A stretch of 20,070 nt of DNA. Source: a virus. Numbering within the stretch: the stretch's first letter is position 1; every line of letters begins with the position of its first letter. Positions 1-6,053 of this stretch are shown in pieces. The notes under the pieces were generated by a model. The model saw only the letters and a program-made list of their open reading frames with translations, ran no database searches and was not told where the DNA came from. The stretch lies in IMG/VR virus record IMGVR_UViG_3300042868_006980, positions 1 to 20,070 of that record. One strand, written 5' to 3'. The translations under genes and the position numbers were made by a program.

Positions 1-279
1 AGTTTTAAACCTATCTTTTTTATCAATAGCTTCGTACTTCTTTAGGTCAATTGCAAAAGCATCGGCTATCTGTTTTTCAGTTTTAGCATAAGCCGCCCCA
101 AATAGTTCAGCGCTTTTAGCTTCTTCAATCTGTTTGCCTAAACGTTCTTGTACAGTACGTTCAAGTTTAGATACATAACCCGTTACGGCTTCATCTAATG
201 TAATTTCGTTTGCTTCTAATTTTAAAATTAGTTCGGGTTCAATACCCAATTTTTCAACAAATTTGTCAAGCATTTCCAT
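1..279 (-). CDS. Partial gene, probable capsid scaffold-like protein (N-terminal 93 residues)
   Basis: An open frame starts with ATG at 279 (MEMLDKFVEKLGIEPELI...) and runs off the left edge without a stop, so only the first 93 residues are visible. ATG at 273 is an alternative start. The visible part is highly charged, rich in Glu, Lys, Ala and Leu, has no hydrophobic core or cysteine, and looks like one long helix or coiled coil (for example VSKLERTVQERLGKQIEEA). Phage scaffold proteins are acidic, helical, and encoded between the portal/head-morphogenesis genes and the major capsid gene, which is this position. The function is therefore inferred from composition and location, not from a motif. 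The gene follows the previous stop by six bases, in the leader TAAACACACATG. Confidence 0.6.
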   Translation of the reverse strand, partial: MEMLDKFVEKLGIEPELILKLEANEITLDEAVTGYVSKLERTVQERLGKQIEEAKSAELFGAAYAKTEKQIADAFAIDLKKYEAIDKKDRFKT

Positions 280-285
280 GTGTGT

Positions 286-630
286 TTAAACTTTAAAAAA
301 TAATTTGGTAAAATCTTCAAATGATATACTTAGCGGTAATTCAAAACCGCTTTTTAAAATAACCTTAGTAAATTGTTCGCCATCGTCCCATTCTGATTTA
401 TAAAACGTGGCTATTTCATCTAAATCAATATAACAATAATCTTCAAGTTCAACAATAAATTCAGGTTCATTATCTGACTTTAAGCGTTCGTCTATATCTT
501 TTCTTATTTTAGCCGCCGCTTTATAGTCTTCTAATTTAACGGCTTCTTCGAAATCATTTTGCAGTTCCTCTAATGTTTGCGGTTCATCATTATATTCCAA
601 ATGAATAACGAATTTATGAAAACGTGCCAT
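286..630 (-). CDS. Hypothetical protein with a UVR-like helical hairpin
   Basis: This is a 114-residue acidic protein of unknown function. Residues 20-52 look like the UvrB/UvrC interaction (UVR) motif, with the typical spacing of an acidic helix followed by LEDYKAAAKIRKDI. In bacteria this motif forms a helical hairpin used for protein-protein contacts. The second half (about 66-114) reads as strands followed by a helix, with VILKSGFELPLSISFEDF, which I cannot assign to a family with confidence. The gene lies inside the head module, one base before the start of the upstream neighbour's stop codon region, so it is probably co-transcribed and co-expressed with head genes. A DNA-repair role is not implied; an assembly or adaptor role is a guess. 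Confidence 0.7.
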   Translation of the reverse strand: MARFHKFVIHLEYNDEPQTLEELQNDFEEAVKLEDYKAAAKIRKDIDERLKSDNEPEFIVELEDYCYIDLDEIATFYKSEWDDGEQFTKVILKSGFELPLSISFEDFTKLFFKV

Positions 631-631
631 G

Positions 632-823
632 TTATTTGCGTTTATTTGCGCAGCCGCAGCCGCGTTTAGGTGTTACAGTTCTTTGTATCGGTTGCGCTGG
701 TTCAGATACATGTATAGTGCCTAAGTAATTATAATTACCTGTTTGCTGTTCGGTGTACCATTGCGAAGGGGTAAATTGGTATTCAGTACCGTTTGTTTTA
801 TGCTTTGCTTTTATTACTAACAT
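632..823 (-). CDS. Small hypothetical protein with Cys-Gly-Cys tail
   Basis: This 63-residue protein starts with ATG at 823 and overlaps the end of the upstream lysin-like gene by seven bases, which suggests translational coupling. The N-terminal half (MLVIKAKHKTNGTEYQFTPS) looks like a short beta structure. The C-terminus is basic and ends in RGCGCANKRK, with two cysteines separated by one glycine. I do not recognise a family. Small basic proteins at this place in the head module are common in phages and their roles are mostly unknown. The tight packing with genes on both sides, and a stop one base from the next start region, support it as a real gene. Confidence 0.65.
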   Translation of the reverse strand: MLVIKAKHKTNGTEYQFTPSQWYTEQQTGNYNYLGTIHVSEPAQPIQRTVTPKRGCGCANKRK

Positions 824-1446
824 AGTTCAATAAGTGTAAAGTTTATTAACTGATTAGGCTGAAATATTTTGATAGCTTCAAACCAACGCGCATCGGGTAC
901 AACTAAGCAACCAGCGGACCACGTATCAACAGCATGACCGATACCGCCCCGATGAAAGTTGATGCCATACCAGCCTTTGGTCTTAATTGCTTTATCTAAT
1001 TTGCGGTCCTTGTTGCCATCGCGGTAAATTTCAATTGCTCCCGCTTGGTAAAAGTACGGCGCATTTAACCAAAGGTGTTTCCAATTAGGCGCGGTTACAA
1101 ACTTATGCGATGCTATTACTTGTTGTTCGCAGGCAACTGCACTACCTGTAATTCCGCCAACGGTCAAGGGATTGAAAATAATATTATCGCCGGGCGTTGT
1201 GCTGCATGGTAAAATCATATCGGCCACGCGGTTATTAAATCTTACAACGTAATCGGCAAACTTATTATCAAACGTTTGGTCTGTTCTAATCCAAACAAGG
1301 TCATTAACAGGTTTTACCCAACCTCGAATATTCATTTCCGCGTCAATCCATTGTTTAGTACCTGCAAGTGTTAACGGGCCAACTATACCATCAATAGCTC
1401 CCGAATAATAACCGCGGTCTTTTAGTAGTTTTTGAAAGTTTTTCAT
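817..1446 (-). CDS. Peptidoglycan-binding protein with L,D-transpeptidase-like catalytic domain (probable endolysin or virion lysin)
   Basis: The 209-residue protein starts with a short peptidoglycan-binding repeat (about residues 3-35: FQKLLKDRGYYSGAIDGIVG, then PLTLAGTKQW), the fold used by many lysins to hold the cell wall. The C-terminal part carries a His-rich and Cys-containing active-site signature, NFHRGG at 163-168, H171, then WSAGCLVV at 176-183. This resembles the YkuD L,D-transpeptidase pattern in which H, S/T, G and C line the pocket; the probable nucleophile is C180 and the partner H165 or H171. Such domains in phages are usually interpreted as wall-cleaving enzymes acting on the peptide stem, and the exact bond is not knowable from sequence. 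There is no signal peptide. It lies between the Mu F-like gene (3-base gap) and small head genes, so it could be either the lysis enzyme or a virion component. Confidence 0.75.
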   Translation of the reverse strand: MKNFQKLLKDRGYYSGAIDGIVGPLTLAGTKQWIDAEMNIRGWVKPVNDLVWIRTDQTFDNKFADYVVRFNNRVADMILPCSTTPGDNIIFNPLTVGGITGSAVACEQQVIASHKFVTAPNWKHLWLNAPYFYQAGAIEIYRDGNKDRKLDKAIKTKGWYGINFHRGGIGHAVDTWSAGCLVVPDARWFEAIKIFQPNQLINFTLIELC

Positions 1447-1449
1447 GTG

Positions 1450-2301
1450 TTAATCTTTTTTATAATTAGCGGACCTAACAGGGTAAGCGATATGCCTACA
1501 ATTATAACCGCCGCGATTTTGACAAAAGTTTTCGGGCGTTGTATTTGGTATCATGCCCGTACCTTCATTATTTGCCCATGCTATTTCGCTTTCTAAATCT
1601 TCAAATAATATTAACCCTAACTTACCGTTTTTTGTTTCATTTACCCATCTTTCACATTGCGCGCGGCTATCTTTTACAATACTGCCAACGTATAACAGCG
1701 CATCCATTTTATATACTTTGCGCACCGCTTCATTTACTACGCCATCGTATTGCAGTAAAGCATCGCGCGAAGCCTGCAAAGATATTCGTTTTAAAACGCC
1801 TTGGCGCGCTTCAGTTGTTGTTAGTTGACCCGCAATAGAAGTAACCACATCGGTAAGGCTACTACCTTGGTTAACGGCTACTAATAATTCTTGTTTAAGC
1901 GGGTTTATTAGCGTTGTTGTTAAGCCTTGGCCTTGCATCGCTGCTATAACATTATTTACCGCCCAACGTTTAAAAGGATTCAAAAAACTTTTTGTAATAT
2001 CTAAACCGTTTAGTTCGCTTTGTATTGTTTGTTGTTCAGCGGCTAAAGTATCGAAATTACCTAAAAACCCGCTTACCATGTCATTATACCCCGACTGAAT
2101 AAGATAGCGTTCTATTGCACGTTTAAATGTACTAAGGCGGCTAATGTTTTCTTTTGACCTAACTAAGTTACCCGAACTTGTTCTGAACTTTTCAATCCAC
2201 GCAACAACAGCCTTTACAAATTTAGGTTCTACTTTGTCGTACCGTTTTTGTAAAATTTCTATTGCTTTGTCGTTAATTCTTTCAGGTGCGTTGAGGTCCA
2301 T
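1450..2301 (-). CDS. Phage head morphogenesis protein, Mu gpF-like
   Basis: This 283-residue protein follows the portal gene with a one-base overlap (TAATG at 2301), the classical place for a Mu F/SPP1 gp7-like head protein that binds the portal and enters the capsid. The N-terminal two thirds is helical. The C-terminal region has the diagnostic pattern of the family: YVGSIVKDSRAQCERWVN at about 204-221 (the strand, D-x-R and C), then, after a linker, TTPENFCQNRG at 254-264 and YNCRHIAYPV at 266-275, ending in C-R-H. The cysteine and histidine set (C216, C260, C268, H270) could bind a metal. Length is usual for the family. The assignment is by motif and gene order. Confidence 0.8.
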   Translation of the reverse strand: MDLNAPERINDKAIEILQKRYDKVEPKFVKAVVAWIEKFRTSSGNLVRSKENISRLSTFKRAIERYLIQSGYNDMVSGFLGNFDTLAAEQQTIQSELNGLDITKSFLNPFKRWAVNNVIAAMQGQGLTTTLINPLKQELLVAVNQGSSLTDVVTSIAGQLTTTEARQGVLKRISLQASRDALLQYDGVVNEAVRKVYKMDALLYVGSIVKDSRAQCERWVNETKNGKLGLILFEDLESEIAWANNEGTGMIPNTTPENFCQNRGGYNCRHIAYPVRSANYKKD

Positions 2302-4091
2302 TACATATTATCGTTATCGCTATCTTCGTTATTATCGTTTTCTTCGCTTAATTCCATTTGTTCATAAGCGGCGGCAAACTGATTCATATCTATTTCTGGT
2401 ACTTGAACACTTGCAACAGCATCAAACCTTGGCGCTAACTTTGCATCAATAGCGTTTTTAATTGCTGTGTAATCGCTGTTCATTATATCAAAGCCTTCAT
2501 CGTAGTAAAGTTCAGTAACAGCATCAAAAACGAATTGCGCGCTAATTGCATCCTTTTCGGTTATTTGGCCACTTGCTAAAAGCTGAACGCGTTCTTCAAC
2601 TGTATAAAGATAAGCGCTGTTATACATGGCGCAAATGGTTGCTATTTGGCGTGCAACAGCATCAGCATTATAACGGCGGTCAATGTAGCTAATATAAGAT
2701 TCGTAACGTATCGCCGCTGGTAATCCTTTTTGCGATAGTGCAAATTCTGCCATTAGTTCCGTTTCTGTTTTAAGGTCAAACGAAATAGGCGCATTTACCA
2801 TTATCGGGCTTTCATTATCCATAAATACAATAGCCTGAATAATTTTTAACACATCCTTATAACGCGCGTAAACATCATCTGAAATTTTACCTACTTCTAT
2901 ATATTCTGGTTCGCGGTCCATTTCTTTAGCCACGCCCGATTGTGCCGATTTAAGCGAACGGTTTATATTTAACACTTGTTCCGCTTTGCCTAATGCTTCG
3001 GTTGCTACCTTGTTTGTTTCTTGAATAGTACTTACATCGGGGCTATAATATCTAATCGGTTCTACTTGCTGTTTATCATTATCGCCAAACTTTGAAGTAG
3101 TAGGATTTAGATTGTAAGCTGCAAGCGGTGTAATGCTTAATGTTTTGCCATGCCCTAAACAAGTTTTACAAGTTATCGAAGTGTCATAATCATTTGGGTC
3201 AGGAACGCGCCCAACGCCATTACAACTGTTACAGTCAACCCCCTCAACAAATTTAATAGGGAAACATGTCGCAAGCATAACCGATTTATGCTGATTATCA
3301 AAGATAGCAGCATCATTTAAGTATGGTATTGCAGGGCTAAAATCAGACTTGTAAATTTTAAACGTATTGCCATAAGAATCATATTTAGGTACAACGCGAC
3401 CTCCAAGGGCAACCCAAGGCATAATACCGCTATTATGTTCGTAGATAACCTCAAACATTGTTTTATCACCATACGCGCGCGCTTGAGCGTAAAACATATC
3501 GGTTACAATGTGATAATATAGCGGGTTTTCAATACCTAATGTAGCATATTTGTTTTTTGATATACCTTTATATATTAGTAGTCTGTATTCAGGGTCGTTA
3601 AAAACAATCCTATCAGACTGTATTACCTTCATGTCAATGTTAACGCGCACGTTATCGGTTTCAATTCCTTCGCCTTCTGGCTGAATCAAAAGAACGGCGT
3701 TAGGGTCAAGTACGCGGTTCGGAATAAATACAGAAAATATATAATTTTGTAAATTAGAATCGCCAAACTTTTCATTTTCGGCAAATTCTTTCATATCTGT
3801 ATTTTCAAAACGTACCGAATGTTTAGCAGAACTTAGCAGTCTATGCAGTTCGGTTATTGCCTTAACCAATGGCGATTCTGTTTTAGGCTGATAGGTATTT
3901 TTTCTATAAGCTAAAATCTGTTCATCCTCATTCGGAAAAGCCTTATCCAACGCGGGCGGCACTTCACCGTAGAAGTGAGGTTTAATGCTTTCATAGATAC
4001 GTTTCCAATCGGCCCGAAATGGATGTACCGGTGGATTTAGTATCGTAGCATTTACAGAATCTAAAAACTGATAAAACTGTTCTAAGTTCAT
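2301..4091 (-). CDS. Portal protein with a CxxCxGxG zinc-finger-like insert
   Basis: At 596 residues this is the size of a phage portal, the dodecameric ring at the head vertex through which DNA passes. The helical stretch around 372-420 (LNINRSLKSAQSGVAKEMDR, then a Glu-rich helix) has the SG-x-AKE-x-DR signature typical of Bacteroidetes phage portals, and the next gene is Mu F-like. Between residues 287 and 315 there are two CxxCxGxG units (CNSCNGVG at 287-294 and CKTCLGHG at 308-315), as in the zinc-binding DnaJ/zinc-ribbon type; the four cysteines are well placed for one zinc ion. The C-terminus is very acidic (EENDNNEDSDNDN). A hairpin lies just upstream of the ATG at 4091, so the gene may start a separate transcript. 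Confidence 0.8.
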   Translation of the reverse strand: MNLEQFYQFLDSVNATILNPPVHPFRADWKRIYESIKPHFYGEVPPALDKAFPNEDEQILAYRKNTYQPKTESPLVKAITELHRLLSSAKHSVRFENTDMKEFAENEKFGDSNLQNYIFSVFIPNRVLDPNAVLLIQPEGEGIETDNVRVNIDMKVIQSDRIVFNDPEYRLLIYKGISKNKYATLGIENPLYYHIVTDMFYAQARAYGDKTMFEVIYEHNSGIMPWVALGGRVVPKYDSYGNTFKIYKSDFSPAIPYLNDAAIFDNQHKSVMLATCFPIKFVEGVDCNSCNGVGRVPDPNDYDTSITCKTCLGHGKTLSITPLAAYNLNPTTSKFGDNDKQQVEPIRYYSPDVSTIQETNKVATEALGKAEQVLNINRSLKSAQSGVAKEMDREPEYIEVGKISDDVYARYKDVLKIIQAIVFMDNESPIMVNAPISFDLKTETELMAEFALSQKGLPAAIRYESYISYIDRRYNADAVARQIATICAMYNSAYLYTVEERVQLLASGQITEKDAISAQFVFDAVTELYYDEGFDIMNSDYTAIKNAIDAKLAPRFDAVASVQVPEIDMNQFAAAYEQMELSEENDNNEDSDNDNM

Positions 4092-4108
4092 TCTATTTTA
4101 TTTTAAAT

Positions 4109-4135
4109 AGGGCGGCTACATTAAATAACCGCCCT
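4109..4135 (-). terminator. Hairpin between the Big_2 structural gene and the portal
   Basis: On the minus strand a stem GGGCGG/CCGCCC (4129-4134 and 4110-4115) extends inward through T-G, T-A, A-T and T-G pairs to a five-base loop, giving about ten pairs. It is followed by the AT-rich run TATTTAAAATAAAATAG rather than a clean U-tract. It sits in the only gap (4092-4144) between two major structural genes and is much more GC-rich than its surroundings. It is best read as an intrinsic terminator or attenuator. A bidirectional role is possible. Confidence 0.55.
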
Positions 4136-4144
4136 TAAAACTAT

Positions 4145-5020
4145 CTATGGAGTAACAGTAACAACAAGTGAACCAGTAACGCCCGAAGCATCATTAGCCG
4201 TAGCAATTACAGTAACAGTTCCAGCACTTGTAGCAGTAAGCAAACCGCCTACACTAATAGTTGCAGAACCAGTACCGTTAACAACTGACCATGTAACAGT
4301 AGCATCAGTAGCATTCAATGGTAAAATAGCTGCAAGCATTTGCAATGTAGCGCCATCGGCAACAGTAGTAGCACCGCCTGTACCTGTAACAACAATTGAA
4401 GTAACCCAACAAACATTATAAGGCAATGTTAGCAAGAAGTCTAAAGACAATTGGCTAAATGTACCTAACTGTTCATTGTATCTAAATTCAACAGTCCAAT
4501 AAGCATCGTCCTCATCAGTTTCTGCAATCTGATAAAACGGCCTAACAGTAACGTTTGAATACCAACCTAAAAAACGGCCATCGCAAGTTACAAAACCAAA
4601 CTCATAACCAGCAGCTTTAGCAGGATTTGAAAGGAAATTGTAAAGCGCATCAATAGTAAACGTAAGGTCGTTTTCTGCATCGGTAAGTGAAACAACACGC
4701 GATTGTTTTACTACTTCTTCTTGTCCGCAGCTACCACGTTTTTTAGTAGTAAATTCGGGTGCAGGCAAACCACCGCTGATACGGCTACCGTTTACGCGAC
4801 CAAAAACATTTTTATCAGCTATTGCAGTTTCCCACTCTGTAGAATCTGTAATATCAGCAAATTCGTAGTTACATTTTTTTGCAAACCAACCAGCAATACC
4901 ACCACTATAAACAGTAGAATCGCACGGGTCGCAAAGATAGTTAGGGGCATTGTCCTCGTCTATGCAAGGCGGGCAAACGCCGAACGCGCCCAAAAACCCA
5001 TTGATAAAAGAAATATTCAT
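4145..5020 (-). CDS. Putative major tail or other structural protein with C-terminal Big_2 (Ig-like) domain
   Basis: The 291-residue protein has two parts. Residues 1-200 are a Cys-rich, mixed beta domain of unknown family (CPPC at 16-19, CDPC at 30-33, C50, C98, C146, C204). Residues about 206-291 form a clear bacterial Ig-like group 2 domain: a VTG start, PLNATDATVTWSVVNG, then LLTATSAGTVTVIATAND and a final SLVVTVTP strand. Big_2 domains are frequent as surface decorations at the end of phage tail tube and capsid proteins, where they may bind host-surface sugars. Position after the tail module, own terminator hairpin downstream, and low-complexity beta composition suggest an abundant virion protein. 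Major tail protein is the first guess; a capsid decoration protein is the alternative. Confidence 0.65.
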   Translation of the reverse strand: MNISFINGFLGAFGVCPPCIDEDNAPNYLCDPCDSTVYSGGIAGWFAKKCNYEFADITDSTEWETAIADKNVFGRVNGSRISGGLPAPEFTTKKRGSCGQEEVVKQSRVVSLTDAENDLTFTIDALYNFLSNPAKAAGYEFGFVTCDGRFLGWYSNVTVRPFYQIAETDEDDAYWTVEFRYNEQLGTFSQLSLDFLLTLPYNVCWVTSIVVTGTGGATTVADGATLQMLAAILPLNATDATVTWSVVNGTGSATISVGGLLTATSAGTVTVIATANDASGVTGSLVVTVTP

Positions 5021-5059
5021 GTTTTTTGTTTTTAAAATATTTGTAAATGAATTACGACC

Positions 5060-6013
5060 TCATCTACATTGCTTGTTATCTAAACGACATTTTTTATCAA
5101 ATGTCAAATCTAACAAAAACATTCGGTTATCTTCGGGTTTAGAATCATATCTAAAGTTCTGATATTGCACGCCATCTACTGTTACGTAATTGCCTCTCAC
5201 AGCTTGTTGTAGTAACTTAATGTAAAACGGTGGCACAGCGCCCGAAATAATACCGTAATTTTCTGTTATATCTTTACTAATAACTACATTTCTATCATTT
5301 TCTGTAATCGCTTCAGTATCGCCAAAGAACTCAACAGTTCCAAAGATTCGAAGCGAATTATAAAACGGTGTATTATTAGAACCTAAATAGTTAGTCAAAG
5401 TTCCGTAAAAATTACCGTTACAATCATAATTTGCGTATGTGCTATAAATTAGCGAAGTGTCGTTTAAGTTTCCACAACCTTCAACTTCTTTATAGTATTC
5501 AGTCCAAAGAACCTTATCTGTTTCGGGTTCTAAGGTTATCTGATTTATTTTAAAATATTCAATTCTTAATCTAAAACAATCCAAATCAGCGGGGAATAAA
5601 CCTGTATTAACAAACCAAGTTTGAATACTACCTGTTGCAAGACTTTGCCCTACATAGTAACTATCTGAAAATACATCTATATATTTACTAATTTCAGTAC
5701 CGCAACAATCAAATAAACTAACTTGCACATAATGCGATGTACTTGTAGTAGTAAAAAAGCCTGCTACCAAAACATCATTAGGCTGATTATATAAATCTGT
5801 AACTTGAGTTTGAAACGGAATAATATCGCCCTCAACATACGGAATATAAAATGGTAAATCAGAACCGCATAAGTTACAATTCCAAGCATCATTAAAATTC
5901 TGCATTAAATTACCCGGTAAAATAGGGCAGGCATACCGAATCGGTACGGGCTGCCTAAACGAATAAGTCCTACTAATTTCGGGCGTGTATGTTATTGGAT
6001 AATTTAAAATCAT
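5060..6013 (-). CDS. Hypothetical beta-rich structural protein, probable tail component
   Basis: I take ATG at 6013 (MILNYPITYTPEIS...), giving 317 residues. An in-frame TTG at 6031 is possible but lies inside a promoter box and would need a transcript starting upstream. The protein is rich in aromatic residues, Asn and Thr, with scattered cysteines, including WNCNLCGSDLPFY and FDCCGTEISKYI, and reads as beta strands throughout without a signal peptide or membrane segment. I know no named family. It lies between the 815-residue tail protein and the Big_2 structural protein on the same strand, so a tail-tip or tail-fibre-associated role is likely but not shown by a motif. The C-terminus is basic (RLDNKQCR). 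Confidence 0.7.
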   Translation of the reverse strand: MILNYPITYTPEISRTYSFRQPVPIRYACPILPGNLMQNFNDAWNCNLCGSDLPFYIPYVEGDIIPFQTQVTDLYNQPNDVLVAGFFTTTSTSHYVQVSLFDCCGTEISKYIDVFSDSYYVGQSLATGSIQTWFVNTGLFPADLDCFRLRIEYFKINQITLEPETDKVLWTEYYKEVEGCGNLNDTSLIYSTYANYDCNGNFYGTLTNYLGSNNTPFYNSLRIFGTVEFFGDTEAITENDRNVVISKDITENYGIISGAVPPFYIKLLQQAVRGNYVTVDGVQYQNFRYDSKPEDNRMFLLDLTFDKKCRLDNKQCR

Positions 6014-6020
6014 ATATTCG

Positions 6021-6028
6021 CAAAGATA
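6021..6028 (-). promoter_or_regulatory. Bacteroidetes -7 box TATCTTTG before the 317-residue tail gene
   Basis: The minus strand reads TATCTTTG at 6028-6021, an exact match to TAnnTTTG. A -33 TTTG at the right distance (about 6048) is not visible, the region being only A and T. The next ATG is at 6013, so transcription from here would leave a leader of only a few bases. The only gap of any size in this part of the operon (6014-6053) is occupied by the box. Confidence 0.45.
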
Positions 6029-6053
6029 CAAATAAATATTAAATTAAAAAATT

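Noticed and set aside
1539-1838. Plus-strand ORFs opposite the Mu F-like gene
   Set aside because: They are antisense shadows of a well-supported gene, with no start signal or recognisable protein pattern.
4703-5162. Plus-strand ORFs opposite the Big_2 protein
   Set aside because: Antisense to supported genes; the composition mirrors the complement of the coding strand.
6013-6031. TTG start at 6031 for the 317-residue tail gene
   Set aside because: The six extra codons lie in the promoter box TATCTTTG and the spacer; ATG at 6013 is simpler.
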